Source: Apodemus sylvaticus
Lineage: Eukaryota; Chordata; Mammalia; Rodentia; Muridae
NCBI RefSeq assembly: GCF_947179515.1
Contig: NC_067485.1
Coordinates: forward strand, 10,606,096-10,670,095
DNA length: 64,000 nt
Direction: 5' to 3'
Below, piece after piece: positions 1 through 12,195 of this stretch (the stretch's first letter is position 1; every line of letters starts with the position of its first letter). The notes beneath the pieces are model-generated. The model was not told where the DNA came from. It saw only the letters and a list, made by a program, of their open reading frames with translations, and searched no databases. The position numbers and the translations under genes are program-made.

Positions 1-601
1 ACCTTCACCAATGGCCTTCTGTGGTCTCTCACTGTGCCAAGAGCCTTAGCTGCTCTTCATGACCCCTTCGTGCCTTCAAAGCCAGTACCATCTGGGTGAC
101 TCTTACATAGTACCAAGTCCAGCCACAGCACAAAATACAACTGTGGCTATCTCTGGAACACACTCTCTTGTGCTCTCAGAAAACACTTCCCAGAAGATTT
201 CACCTCAGTGATGCTGGTCTCTTCTTAATCACCGCTAATTTCTTAGCTCCAGCTAACCAGCATCAATAGTCCCAGGAACACAAAGGTTTGCTTTAGTGGT
301 TCTGGTATCTTTTTACTCACAGCTGATTCTTCAGCCCCAGCTAACCAAAACCACAGAATCTTCACAATCAAAACATGGCCACTGTAAGAGTCTTTAATCT
401 TCCCTCTGAAATTTCACAAGCCAGGCCTCCATCTTTTGCACTGTTCTTAACATTGTCTTCCAAGCTCCTACAGAACTTTTCACTGAACTCTTAATATTCT
501 AATGGCTTTTCTAGCTCAAAGTTCCAAAGTCCTTCCACAATCCTCCCCAAAACATGGTCAGGTTGTCACAGGAAATTGTCCCCACTACGCTGGTACCAAT
601 T
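1..601 (-). mobile_element. ERVL-like retroelement, internal part
   Basis: This lies directly inside the LTR at 602-1000 and reads on the minus strand, so the internal part runs leftwards out of the window. It resembles an abundant murid dispersed repeat that I remember but cannot name with certainty. No gag or pol frame is visible, so it looks like a non-coding (MaLR/ERVL-like) internal region. The ERVL assignment rests mainly on the primer-binding site next to the LTR. The other LTR is outside the window. Confidence 0.6.
581..598 (-). other. Primer-binding site resembling tRNA-Leu
   Basis: On the minus strand, three bases after the LTR, the sequence reads TGGTACCAGCGTAGTGGG. The 3' end of tRNA-Leu(UAA) would pair with TGGTACCAGGAGTGGGG, so the first nine bases match, followed by a short irregularity and then AGTGGGG. 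Leucine priming is the defining trait of ERVL-class elements (family knowledge). The position and the match are read from the sequence; use as a primer site is inferred. Confidence 0.6.
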
Positions 602-1000
602 TGTCTTAGTCAGGGTTTCTATACCTGCACAAACATCATGACCAAGAAGCAAGTTGTGGAGGAAAGGGTTTATTGAGCTTACACTTCCACGTTGCAGTTC
701 ATCACTAAAGGAAGGCAGGACTGGAACTCAAGCAGGTCAAGAAGCAGGAGCTGATGCAGAGGCCATGGATGGATGTTTCTTACTGGCTTGCTTCCCCTGG
801 CTTGCTCAGCCTGCTCTCTTATAGAACCCAAGACTACCAGCCCAAAGATGGAACCACCCACAAGGGGCCCTCCCCACTTGATCACTAATTGAGAAAATGC
901 CCCACAATTGGATCTCATGGAGGCACCCACCCAACTGAAACTCTTTTCTCTGTGATAACTCCAGCCTGTGTCAAGTTGACACACGAAACCAGCCAGTACA
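602..1000 (-). mobile_element. LTR, ERVL/MaLR-like, minus strand
   Basis: A 399-bp unit starts TG and ends CA. On the minus strand it holds a TATA-like CTATAAGAG (near 820) and an AATAAA signal near 670, in the order expected of an LTR. The primer-like site follows it directly, which makes this the 5' LTR of an element reading leftwards. It resembles a very common murid LTR. The target duplication cannot be checked because the other end is outside the window. Confidence 0.75.
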
Positions 1001-1705
1001 AAGACCCAATGGCCTCATAGCCCAGCCCTCCCTCGGCGTTCAGAGAGGAATCCTGGGGACACGTGTGCTTCCCTCCTGCGACTGCTCTTCCTGCAGACGT
1101 TCTCACATCTTTTACAGCAGCATCGTTCAAAGCCACTGTGCTAGCGAGGATGAGGATGAAGCGTGTACAGGGAGGCACGGGATGGTGTGCAGGAGTGTGG
1201 GCTTTGCTCCAAACCCAAGCAGGCGCTCAGTGTCTGGAACCAATGTGGGCTCTGCACTGTGGATTTCAGGTTTCTAGGCTGCTCCACACCCAGAGGAGCT
1301 CTAGTTACGGAAGAGAGGGTAGAGGCGTGCTCTGTCAACCCCACCACGAGCAAATGATTCTGAAAACTAAATGAAGTGTGGGGGGAAAAAGCCAAGCTTG
1401 CATGCTCTATTTCCCAGACTGCTCAAGAAAAACAGCTTGGAGGGAGAAGAGGTAGAAAGGTCTGTGTGGCGTCAGCTACTTGGTCACCAGAGATCGAGAG
1501 TAATTACGTCAGGAGAGGAACTAAAGTCCTCACCAAGCAAACTTTAGTAAGATATTGGCTGGGGCCTAGGTCTTCTGCAGGGCAGTCATCCAGGGCACTT
1601 CTGCAGGGTGCTCTGCGGGATATCATTCTGAGAATAAGTCTAGTACAGCTTCAGCCTATCTGGCCTGACCCACTGGCTAGCCATGTAAGACCAAACAGGG
1701 TATTG
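1001..1705. other. Single-copy DNA, nothing recognised
   Basis: No repeat, exon or regulatory element is recognised. Several short overlapping frames occur on both strands (up to 122 codons), without a recognisable domain or splice context. Confidence 0.6.
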
Positions 1706-1845
1706 TCCTCTCTGTGTGCCTCAGTTTCCACTTCTGAAACTTAATTAAAATGAGGCTGTTGCATGAAATATTTTAAAATGCACCATCCTGTGCAACATAC
1801 ACAAATTGCTCAGAACAGTGCCTGGTTAATTATGACATGTTTGTT
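1706..1845 (-). repeat. MIR-like ancient SINE, minus strand
   Basis: The order of the motifs CTCTCTGTGTGCCTCAGTTT, AAATGAGGCTGTTGC and GCTCAGAACAGTGCCTGG follows the reverse complement of the mammalian-wide MIR consensus. The copy is diverged. A second MIR-like stretch may follow to about 1985. Confidence 0.65.
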
Positions 1846-1849
1846 AAAT

Positions 1850-4800
1850 GGTTTTTATCATTTTAAGCAACATTTAATGTACATTTAGGTAATACCAGTA
1901 CTAACCTCACAAAAGTTCCAAAAGGTTCAAGATACCTCTATTTTATAACCAGGGAAACAGACTCGGAGAAAGTAATTCATTCAGACCCCCCTCCTCCTGG
2001 CTCTTTGCAGGATCCTAATCTTGACTAGATCCTATTACCTAACAAACAGCATCAGCCCCTAGGAGTGCCCAGTAATGTCACTCATGCTGAGACAATGTCC
2101 CTTTCCAGCCACCTCACTAGTTACTCTCAGTGGTTCCTCCCTAGTCAAGTATTCCCAGTGCCTGTCTGCAGGTGACCAAGAAAATATCACAACCCAAGGG
2201 TTTGTTCCCCAGCCAGCCATCCTCCACAGGGGAGGACACCACGCTGATCCTGAGAGCAGCTCCGTAGAAGGGCTTAGCAAGAAGATTCTCCAACCAAAAC
2301 CAAGGTGGAGCGTGAGGACCAACCCTAAGGATGGGAGCAGAAAGAGTGGGGTGGCTGCGATCATGGGAACTGAGGCTGATGAGAACCTCAGCAGCGGAAG
2401 CGGAAGCATGTAGGATTTAACCCTACATTACAGCCCTCAGTGGTCTTAAGGACCCATCCTGCAAACGTGAAACTCAGAGAAGCCACTTGGGAAAGCATCC
2501 ACAGCTAGGGGGCGACGCAGTAGGGCAAGGGGCTCAGGTCTCTTGCTTATGAGTCTGTAAGTCCTTCCCCTCAGGCGTCCTGATACCTAGGTGAAGAAGC
2601 CACACAGGAACGGCCCATCAGCATCTTCTTTGACGCTGCAGCTCCAACCCGTGTTGCTTGTCCTCCCCCACCTCCAATCCATCCCATCGTTTAGTGGTCT
2701 CGTTCAAACTGCCCAAGAATCCTCCAGAGTATGTCCAACCATGCAGATAGCATTTATTTCAGAGGTCATTTTTATATGTGCCAAGGTCAGAGCCTATAAT
2801 AATCCTCCTTGGGGCAACATTCATCTGTTTTGTCAGCCCAGCAGTCGGGTAGGATCCTGCTGTCCTGGAATACACCTCTCTCAAGCAATTTTTCACTGTG
2901 GCACAAATATACTCAGTGGGCCACGGAAGTCTTAGGTCTGCTCACTCGCTCTGCTCGCTCATGCGCAGTTTTTGCTTCCGTTGTGGATTCCTCCGCTCTC
3001 CCTGAAGTGGCTCTACACAGAGGAGAATCAGCCCAAGGCTTTCCTAGGGATGCTGAGGCAAGGCAGAGCAGAAGCTGCTGGTCCCAATACCGGTCTGTTT
3101 GGAGCTGGATGGCCCAGCTCAACTCTATAGTCTATCTCATAGCGACTGGCTGGCGTGTGGATCTGTTCCTGGGAAATAGGAATTCACCAGAGCCTGGGGA
3201 AGATGTTCAAAATAGCCTATCAACTGAGGAAACCACAGGAGCGGGCTTAGTCACGCCTCCCTGCTGAGGCCAACAACCCTTTGCTCCTATTTCCCAGAAT
3301 GCCCCAGGGTTGTGTGGGTGTGGCTATGGGGTAGGAGCTGATTCCCACTGGCCCACAGTCAGGTTCCAGGGCCACAAGATGCCTGTCCTCGCTGACTTTC
3401 TTTTAATTTAAGGAATTGAGAAAACAGCAACACCCATCTCCCCGGATTCTTAGGATAGTGAAGCAGCAGAAGGCTGGAGCAGATGAAGCAGTTAGCAGCT
3501 AGTAAATGGTCTCTGTGGTATGTGTTGGCTGAGAATGTATGAAGGAATACCAGTTTCCCCTTTTGTAGCTGATAACTCACTCATGCCTGTGATTATAACA
3601 CTCCCTGCTACCACATTGGGGATGTTCTCAAACCTCTTTTCTGCAAACTAATCTCACCTCTCTGTCCTCCCCAGCTGGGTACCCCATCCCTGCTAGATGT
3701 AGCTAACGGGTCCCGAGGGGATTATTGACATGCCAGTGTCACTTCTGTAGACGGCCCTTCCCTGTTTCCCTTTTACATCCAACATCACTTTCTCCCAAAG
3801 CCTTCCCTAACATGCCCTGCTACCCCAGCCAAGGTTAGGTGACCTTTCAGAAGTTTCTAGAGTTTCTTTGCTTTCTAGCTTTGCCCAACCAGGGACCACA
3901 TCATACTAAACTGGGATGGTTCATGCAAAAAAAAATTAATAAGCATTTCTATGTACAAGATACATTATACACACACAAAAACCAAAAAAACAAAAACAAA
4001 AAACACCTTCCCTTTGTTAGTCGATACTGAGGTGGGAAGGCAGAGAGATAGGAAGAGCAACTATTCCTCAGCTGTTACCACTCCTAGTTCTAGCATGCTG
4101 AGCTGTGGCTCACCCGCTCTGGTCCTCTGTCAGCGATGTACAAAGGCAAGCTGCCCCAGAATCTGCCTGTCCAAATCCAATATGACGCGACTGCGTCTGA
4201 GCAAGCCTCGTGTGCACAGGAGCTGCCTGCTGTCCTCCATACAGTGCTGAGAACCAGGGCGTGTCGCAAACATCTCCAGACAGTGAAGTCTCCAGGATGC
4301 TCTGCTCCAGGCTGTCCCAGATGTTACTGGCTAGCCTCTTCTCCCTGTCACCCATTCTCTTGAGAGTTACAGAAGCTTTCTTATTTCTATGGTATTCCTT
4401 CCAACTCCAATCCCTAAGCCCAGGAACTATCTTTATATTTATGAACCAGGGAAAGGGAGTGGAAGGACATTTGGATTAATTTTATATTCTCTGGATCCAG
4501 ACTATTTCAAAGAAAGGGTTTTTGGAATTCAGAGTCTAAAGCTCTTAAAATCTAATATCTTTCTTTCAAACTTATCGTCTTGTGTTTTCAAACCCATTCT
4601 GAAACGCAAAAGCCAAGACTTAAATCCTCCTGCCTCGTGCCACAGCAACCCTTCCCTGAGGCAAAGAATGTCTGGGGGGGGGGGTCTAATTTGCACAGGG
4701 AATATGCCATAGGTTTGAAGGATGTTGTTTTGTTGTTGTTGTTGTTGTTTAGAAGAAGCAAGCAGGAAGTTAGAGAAGCTAAATGCCCTGGACAAGCACC

Positions 4801-6295
4801 CTTCTGCCCACAGTAACTTGTCTGAGTCTCTGCAGTCTGCTCTCTCGGAAACAAATTATCTCATTTGTTTCATTAATGTTTCCCCGTGCACTCAGCAGAG
4901 GCTGGTGAGATAAATATACAAAGCTTGATTGATTTCTGCTCACAGCATTTGGAATTTTAAACAATCAACAACATAATTGAATAGAAAAGAGGGTGCAGCT
5001 GAATGGCAGCCGCAGAGCAAACCAAGCTCCTTGGATTCTTCTAACGTGGAAGGAATGCTGAGGAACGGGTGTCACTGCTAAATGCCCTGCACACATCATC
5101 CAGCTCACTTCTCATCTTTAGGAAGAAGTGCAAGCTCCGAGGGACCAGCATCCCTCTCATTTTTCCTCCTATGAGATGGGAAGACTGTCTCTTGCAAAGG
5201 CTCACCAGTTCAGGTTGGGTCCAGCCCGGACCGGAAGTCACAGCACGAAGCGTCTTGCCTGGCCTCTGAGGCACTGGCTTCATCAGATCTGCCACAGGGG
5301 GCCCTGGGACCAGGCCTCTCATTTCCTTTCTGTTTGATCAACTCTCTCACTGTGGTAAGTTCCTAGAGGTCAATGTGGGGAAACTGCTTATGATTTCAGG
5401 GAAATGCTTAGAAGCCTCGTGTTGTGTTTGCCCTGAGGCCTATAATTCAACCTTCAATCAAAACAGCTGAAGTATACGGCATGAAAATTTTATAGCAAAA
5501 TTATGGCAGTCTTTGTGCCAGAAGGTAGCCTCCTTTGTCTGTTCAGTATTTGCCTCTAGGATTCACTGTTTCAGTACTGCCAACTAGCTCAGGGCCTCGG
5601 GCATGCTCTGCTCTCCTGTGCCCCTGAGCTGTGCTCCAGCCCCAGAGATTTATTTTAGAGGGGAAATGCAGCAATGTTACCACAGGTGCTTTGCTCCCAG
5701 GTCCTGGCTGGGGCTGGGAGATCGCCAGGCCTGTGGAAATGCAGTCACTTGCTCCAACTCATACGAAAGCTGCTGCTGCCTGCCCTTGCCTACACAGAAA
5801 GGCAATTTGGTGCCAGAAACATCTGCAGGACTTTTCAAGACCAGGCCAGGACTCTCTCTCTTTTCCCTTGTTAAGTCACAGAGTGATCTGAAACTATCCC
5901 CTTGTCTGGGTATAACAGTATTGAGCAATCCCATGTGTCATACATGGTTGCTATGAGGACCAAACCAGTTGCTACCTATAAAAGAAATTCTCTACATGGT
6001 CCTTGTGAAAGGAAAGAGGGCGAGCGACTCCCAGGCTGATGCAAGGAGGAGACTGGCATTGATGTGTCCTCCATAGACCTGCACAGCCCTGAGTAGGTAA
6101 AAAGCTGCTTTCGTCCTCAGTCAAGCCCAGCATGGGAGCCACTACTGTCACCATCAAGGGGTCTTACAGGGCTCCTTGTCTCTGTAAGTTAAAGATTTAA
6201 AAGGCAGAAAAGTCTTGACCATGACAGGTAGCAATGGAGAAATTCTCAAACATAGCAGACAGAATCAGCTGGTGAAAGGAGCTTTACTAAAGATG
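1850..6295. other. Mostly single-copy DNA
   Basis: No exon or well-defined mobile element is recognised. Small features are an A-rich stretch near 3928-4005, a run of ten G near 4674-4684 and (TTG)n at about 4724-4750. The open frames (longest 152 codons at 2809-3267) have no similarity I know of and no splice context. Confidence 0.55.
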
Positions 6296-6299
6296 AGGA

Positions 6300-6308
6300 C
6301 ACATATAC

Positions 6309-6341
<33 letters not shown>

Positions 6342-6525
6342 AACATACACACAAACACACACACATGCACAAACACACACACACACATACACACACACAA
6401 ACACACACACACACACACACGCAAACATACACACAAACACACACACATACACAAACACACACACACACACATACACACACACACACACATACACAAACAC
6501 ACATACAAACACACACACACAGAGG
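6300..6525. repeat. Compound (AC)n microsatellite
   Basis: About 225 bp of AC dinucleotides is broken at near-regular steps by ATAC, AAAC and ATGC variants, giving a higher-order pattern. It produces long open frames of Thr-His or Cys-Val on both strands, which are repeat artefacts. Long AC tracts are length-variable and can adopt Z-DNA. Confidence 0.95.
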
Positions 6526-7570
6526 TTGGGGGGAACACAAGCACACAGGAAAGCCAGAGCCTCTCTGTCTTTGGGGGAGAAGGGTTTTAAGGAACTTTGA
6601 GTGGGGGTTTGTTCACTAATTTCAGGTTGGTCAGTTTGGCAAGGACAGAACCACTAAACATCCATCTCACACTCAGGCTTCAACGATTGTCCTGTGCTTC
6701 TGCCAAGGCGCTTGGCAGATGCTTTCCTTCCTCCTCTGTGCGCCCAATCTCATCCCCTGTCCACACAGAGGCCAGCCCTGCTGTGGCCTCCAGCAGGAGT
6801 AGAAACCACACCACACTAGCTAATTTTTCAGTCACCATCTCAACTCCTTTAATCTAGACCCCCCCTTCCAACTGAGGAGGTTCTGCGTAGGGGGGAGGGA
6901 GGGGTGTGTTCCTGGGACCATGAGCTACCTCTCATCCCGAGACTGATTATTGTGCTTTGGAATGTTCCTCCTGCCTCTCAGAACCTTGTTGTTCTGCTGA
7001 ATTGCCTTCTTTTAAACAAGTAGAACTGTTTAGTGGTTCTAAGAAGGTAGGGATTCACTGGTTGGTACTGGTTGGAGTACTTGAAATTTGAATTTACCTA
7101 GATTGTCTCTGAGAATGTTGTAGTAGGACTTTGTAGTTCCTTGCTGAATTTATTTCTTTCAGACATCCTATGGTGTGTACAGCCTGCATATCCACTTCTA
7201 CTTACTATAGGCCGATGTTTCAAGCCTTTGCAAGCACAGAAAGAGGCGGTTGCCTTACACGCGCATTTAGTCCGCAGGAGCTCGTGTTGCAGTGTTTGCT
7301 CAGGGAACAACCTATGTTTCTCTGCAGACGTGTTCCCTGGGTGAAATCAAGGAGGTACAAGATCACATGCTTCCAAAGAAACATCTCGATGAGGAAAACG
7401 GTTTTCGCTCTCTTTCCTGCAGCAGATTCTGACCATGCGGTTCCCTGATGTGTGGTGATAAAATCATCATAAAGAGGCTTTACTTTGATTTCCTTTGAAA
7501 CTTTTAAAGTTTTTCCTGTCCACATATTGTTTTTCCCTCAATCTAAAAACCAAAAAACAGGGTTATTGTT
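6526..7570. other. Single-copy DNA, nothing recognised
   Basis: A G/C-skewed stretch near 6860-6910 and several short frames are present. No exon or repeat family is recognised. Confidence 0.5.
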
Positions 7571-7680
7571 TTATTTTTGAGTCAGGGTCTCTTTTATGTA
7601 GATCAGGCTGCCCTTGAACTCACAGAAATCCACCTGCCTCTGCCTCCCCAGTGCTGGGATTAAAGGAGTGTGCTACTAGG
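7571..7680 (-). repeat. B1 SINE, minus strand
   Basis: The stretch reads as the complement of B1. It contains GAGTCAGGGTCTC, a GATCAGGCTGCCCTTGAACT block and CAGTGCTGGGATTAAAGG, corresponding to the 7SL-derived body. It is diverged and lacks a clear A-tail boundary. Confidence 0.85.
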
Positions 7681-7782
7681 TACTAGGCAAGGTTCTGGGT
7701 TGTTCTTAAATCAATCTGTGATCTAAAAGAACAATGAATACTTATAAATAAACTTTCAGGCCTTGCTCCACTGCCACCCTAG

Positions 7783-7784
<2 letters not shown>

Positions 7785-7834
<50 letters not shown>

Positions 7835-7975
7835 TGTGTTGAGTGGGGTGGGTATGCATGCATATGTGTATGTGTTGGGGCGGCTGGTGTGTCTTTGTGT
7901 TGGGGAGGTATGCATGCATGTGTGTATGTGTTAGGGTTGGCGTGCATGCATGTTTGTTTATATGTGTATGGTTAC
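7785..7975. repeat. (TC)n(TG)n followed by degenerate TG-rich repeat
   Basis: A pure TC run passes at about 7817 into TG, then into a longer degenerate stretch rich in GCATGCATGTGTGTATG units to about 7975. Confidence 0.9.
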
Positions 7976-7983
7976 GGCTAGGT

Positions 7984-7991
7984 TGACGTCA
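7984..7991. promoter_or_regulatory. Perfect palindromic CRE-like site
   Basis: TGACGTCA, the full CREB/ATF site, lies just after the TG-rich repeat. It is about 35 kb from the only recognised promoter, so a function is unproven. Confidence 0.3.
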
Positions 7992-8130
7992 GAGGTCCTC
8001 CTGTCACTGTTTGCTTTATATATTGAGGCAGGCAGGCAGGCTTACTTGAACCAAAACTAGAGCTTACTGACTCAGGTACCTAAGCTAGCTAGCTTGCCAG
8101 TGTGTGTGTGTGTGGGGGGGGGGGGGGAGT

Positions 8131-8254
8131 CTGGAATCAGAGGCAGAGGCAGCTCACCACACCTGCCCATCATTAACATAGATGCTGGGGGCTGAACTAG
8201 GGTCTTCGTGCTTAGAAGGCAAATTCTCTGTCCATAGAGCCATCTCTCCAGCCC
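8131..8254 (-). repeat. tRNA-derived rodent SINE (B4/B3 type), minus strand
   Basis: It ends in CCATCTCTCCAGCCC, the complement of the conserved head of B2/B3/B4 SINEs, with a diverged body containing GGCTGAACTAGGGTCTTCGT. A TG run and a G run flank it at 8101-8128. Confidence 0.75.
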
Positions 8255-10249
8255 AGGCCTTAACTCTCGATAACATCTTGCCTTTATACACTACAGTGCA
8301 TATTGCCCCAGAACTCTCTGGCCTTGCTCCTGACTCTGCAGGGTTCCTGGAGTGAATCGTGCTGCCCCAACTGGAGATGATTAAACCAGCCAGGGCAGAC
8401 CCGAGAGGTTTTAATGGCCTGTCTAGAGCTAGTTCCTAGCATGGAGCGGCTGGCGTCTGATCTCCAGGCAGTCTCCTTGAGTAGGACCGTCTACACTTCT
8501 GCACATAGTGACTAGAATTTGAGAACAAACTCAGAAGGCCTCTAAAAGACCTAAGCTGGAAGGTTCCAGAATACACTTCTATTGTTTCCTCCTGGTCAGG
8601 GCAAGTCACAGGGTGAGTTTGAACCATCCCTGAGAAAGTAAACCCCACCTCTGGGTCCTCTGTTCAGACAGAACAGGAAAAGCACAATGTTGGGGGAGGG
8701 TAAACAGGAGGAGTAAGTCGTGTGGGTGCTACTTTAAGTGATCTACTCCGATTGAGAGCTACAAATGGATGTAATTACGTTATTCAGGGGAGCACAGAGG
8801 GACTGGTGCTTCTAAGGCCTCCTGAGAAGCGAGCTGGAGCCAAATCATCTCAGAACTCAAGGGACCAACTGATCAGGGGACCTCCTGGAGTCTGAAGATG
8901 CAGGGCTGGCTGAGGTAAAGGTGGCCTTTAGGGACCAGCATACATGGGCAGCCAGACAAACCTGTGTCTAAATTCCGGTTTTAATACCTGTTCTCACCCT
9001 CTAGAGAACCTCCCTTTTGTTAAAAGAACAAAACAGGTGGAATATCACCAGAGACCTTACAGAGGCTTTTGTGTAAGACAAAGTGTTCGCAGCAGGTGCT
9101 TGACTTAGTACTTAGTACTTAGAGTGAGCACCTAGTAAACGCTGGCTCGCCTTTTCATCCCGGCAGAGTCTCTTCCCTCTGATGAAAACACTCCCACTGT
9201 ACTAATGAGCCTGGCACTGGGGGAGGTTGGGCTCTCCCTGGTCTAGAAACCACAGCATGATATTGAACAACCTGTGTGGTTCTGGGCAAGACAAACAGAT
9301 CTGATGGGGATGAGTCCTTACAGCTGGAGCAGGGTCTGAAGCCTCCCACCACGCTCAACATTAATTCTCAAGTTGCTAAGTATAGGAGAGTCCAGGAGAT
9401 CTCAGGGAACAGGCTGGGGCCGACTACATGGTAGGGCACCTCTGAAGGGCATGGGACAGGGCTATTTACCACCAAGCAAAGGGACCAACTACAGCTATAA
9501 TCCTGTCAGAAGCAGAAAGTGCCAAGACTCATCTTGGGGAGGTAACTTAGTGAAGCCAGCCTAAGTATGCTAAGTTAACACGACTGAACCAGTGGTGGTC
9601 ATGTGACACCCAACCATACATAGTTCAAGCCAAGGAAGAATCTCAGTAGCAGGTGAGACACAGTGGGAGCGGCCAGTGACAGTGTTGAAAGGCTCTGCTG
9701 TAGAAAAAAAAAAATACTAAGACAAGACAAAAAGTGCCAGGGTCCAGGGAGGGCACACCGCTGGGCTGAGTGAACAGAAGCAGGAGGGCTTCTTGGGAGA
9801 TGCTCACAGCTGTGTGGAATAAAAGAACTGTGGCCACCGATCCTGAGGGTCAAACAAGCAACATTGTCACCATCTGCACAGAGCTAATGTGTACAGTAGG
9901 GCTCCAGCCTTGGGTGAGTGGGAGATTAACTGTGATGCTGAGGAAGAGGGGGGCTAGAGGTCGACATTCAGACAGAAAGATGGAGGAGGAAGATGTGAGT
10001 TCACACTGGGCTACATGCTGGAGGGGTGAGGGTGGGTGGGGGAGGACTGTTAGAAACTCAGCGAGTGACCGGGATTGAAATCTCATAGACCTATGAATAA
10101 AGTGTATTTCCCATACTTTGCATTCAAAGCCCTTCACAGTTTATCTCTAACTTGCTTTCTATCATCTCCGAAAAAGTCAAGTTGTGGAGAGTGGGAGAAT
10201 GAGCAGGAGATAGCCCATGAGGTAGCTAGAAGCAAGAAAGTTAATGCAG
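8255..10249. other. Single-copy DNA, nothing recognised
   Basis: No exon or repeat family is recognised. A short direct repeat of TTAGTAC occurs near 9105-9121. Confidence 0.5.
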
Positions 10250-10462
10250 GGTCTGGGGAGATGGCTCAGTGGTTAAGAGCACAGGATGCTTTTCCAGAGG
10301 ATCAAGGTCTGGTTCCCAGCACCCACCTTCCTAACTCCATTCTAGGGGATACAGTGCTCTCTTAGCTTTCATAGACATTCTTCACACATAACACCCAGAC
10401 ATACATGCAGCCAAAACACTAACACACATAAAATGAAAAAATAAACATTAAAAATAAAGTCA
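10250..10462 (+). repeat. B3-type SINE, plus strand
   Basis: The head TCTGGGGAGATGGCTCAGTG is followed by GTTAAGAGCACAGG and TTCCCAGCACCCAC, then an A-rich tail. The A and B box regions of the Pol III promoter are recognisable in the first 60 bases. Confidence 0.9.
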
Positions 10463-12150
10463 ATGCATACATTAGACACCAGTGCAGAACTTGAACCATG
10501 GCTCATAGTAAAAGTAGTGATGGCTTCCCCTGACAGGTGCAGTGAGGCTTGAGCAAAGTTCTCAGTCACTGTCACCAGGAGGTGACTGCTCCCAGGAGGT
10601 AATGTTTACCCTAGGGGATTCCTCTTGTTCAGTCTCCGCCCCTGTAAGCCTAGCAGTGCTCTGGGGGGCTTTGTGAGGATCAACTGAGATTAGGATTAGC
10701 ATGTGCTCAGACCAGTGTTCAGCTAGGATTTTGTGTTCAATAACTGGTGTCACGGTGCCGCTATTATCCCTGATGTTGATGATGTCTGAACCTCAACCCT
10801 TCGTGAGGGAAGGCCCCTTTCACCTCAAGCCTCTTCTCCTAAAGCCTGCTAGCCATGGGCACTGGCATCTTCCCTCCAAGCTTTCCCTCAGTCTGTGAGC
10901 ATTCCCTGGCTTCCTTTCAGGTAACTTACCAGCCTTCCAGGCTCCAAACCCCTCTTCAATTCCCACATTCTCCACAGATCCTTCCCTGCCTTCTTTTGCA
11001 CCTCCAGAGCGCTGGCAGTCAGCATAACTCACTTGACAATTAATCAAGACATGCCTGTCACTGCTCCCTTACTGCAGTGAAACAGATTGTGTGAAATTAT
11101 CTGCATGCCTTCCTTGCTGCTTGTAAGCTTGCAACGCTCAGCTATTGGGGCTGAAGTACTGCAGCAGCACCAGCCCAGCACCCACACCTAGGCGTGGGCT
11201 CATCACATAGAGAGATGCACACCAGATATGGCAGAGACCAGAGAGAAGACACCTGTGGATAGTCCTGGGAGAATAATGAAGAAGCATGCAAGAAACACAC
11301 GTACATACATGCATGCACACACACACATACACACACACACACACACCTCACCCCAGGCCATTGGGAGTGGAGTCTGAGCAAATGACTCCTCCTTTAGAGT
11401 CATTCATTTTCCAAGTTGTTCCAGAACAAAATAAAGTCTCCAGCTGAACCCTAGGGACCAGACGTTGCATCCCCAGGGATACTCACTGTCTTGTTCATCT
11501 AGGACAGGGTCTTACTTAAGGACTTGTTTGGACTTCGAAAGAAAGAAACTCTTATCCCACGCTCTGAGACCTTCGATCTCATCTGGGACCCTAGGAATCC
11601 CACAAACACTTACTGACCCTTGCTAAAATACAGAGAGGACAGCGGATGACGATAAGAAAGTTCTGGAACACCACCTGAAGAGGCTCAGAGTTTTCAAGTG
11701 AGACACCTCACGAGAACACAAAGGGTCAGGGGCCCACCCATGGGCACAGAGAGGCAGATGGCCCAGGTGGGCCCCATCTCTTTCACTCATAAATCCTTCA
11801 TTGCCCCTAAGACTCAACCTAGTCCCGGGTCTCCCCAGATCCTCTTCTGGATTCTTCAGTCAGGGGACTAGGCCCTACTTCAAGCCAGTGAGCCCTTTCC
11901 ACTTCATACCCTGTCACAAAGCACTGGGGCACGATGCTGCCAAAAACAGCACCAAGTCTTGCTTCTAGTTTCTTAAGCTGCTGAAGTGATTGTGCACAGG
12001 GAAGTGTCACCAGAATGTTCAATTTCAAACAGTTCAACAGATGAGTCATATAGATTACATCATTGCAAATAAATGGTATAAATAAAAGTGTAAGATCTAT
12101 CTGAATTAGCACGGAGAATGTTTAATTTGTCTTTTGTGGACTATGTGGAC
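10463..12150. other. Mostly single-copy DNA with one (CA)n tract
   Basis: A (CA)n microsatellite lies at about 11306-11346. No exon is recognised in the rest. Confidence 0.5.
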
Positions 12151-12152
12151 CT

Positions 12153-12195
12153 TGGGACTAAGGAGATGGCTCGGCAGTTAAGAGTGCTTGCTGCT
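12153..12195 (+). repeat. B3-type SINE, left half
   Basis: The head of a B3-like SINE (GGGACTAAGGAGATGGCTCG, then GTTAAGAGTGCTTGCTGCT) stops abruptly where LINE-1-like sequence begins. Its continuation is found 6.5 kb away at 18688. The last 13 bases are repeated there with one difference. Confidence 0.85.

Noticed and set aside
2809..3267. 152-codon open frame on the plus strand
   Set aside because: No recognisable protein family, low-complexity mix, overlapping frames on both strands.
6215..6619. 134-codon frame with poly-Thr-His
   Set aside because: It is produced by the AC microsatellite.
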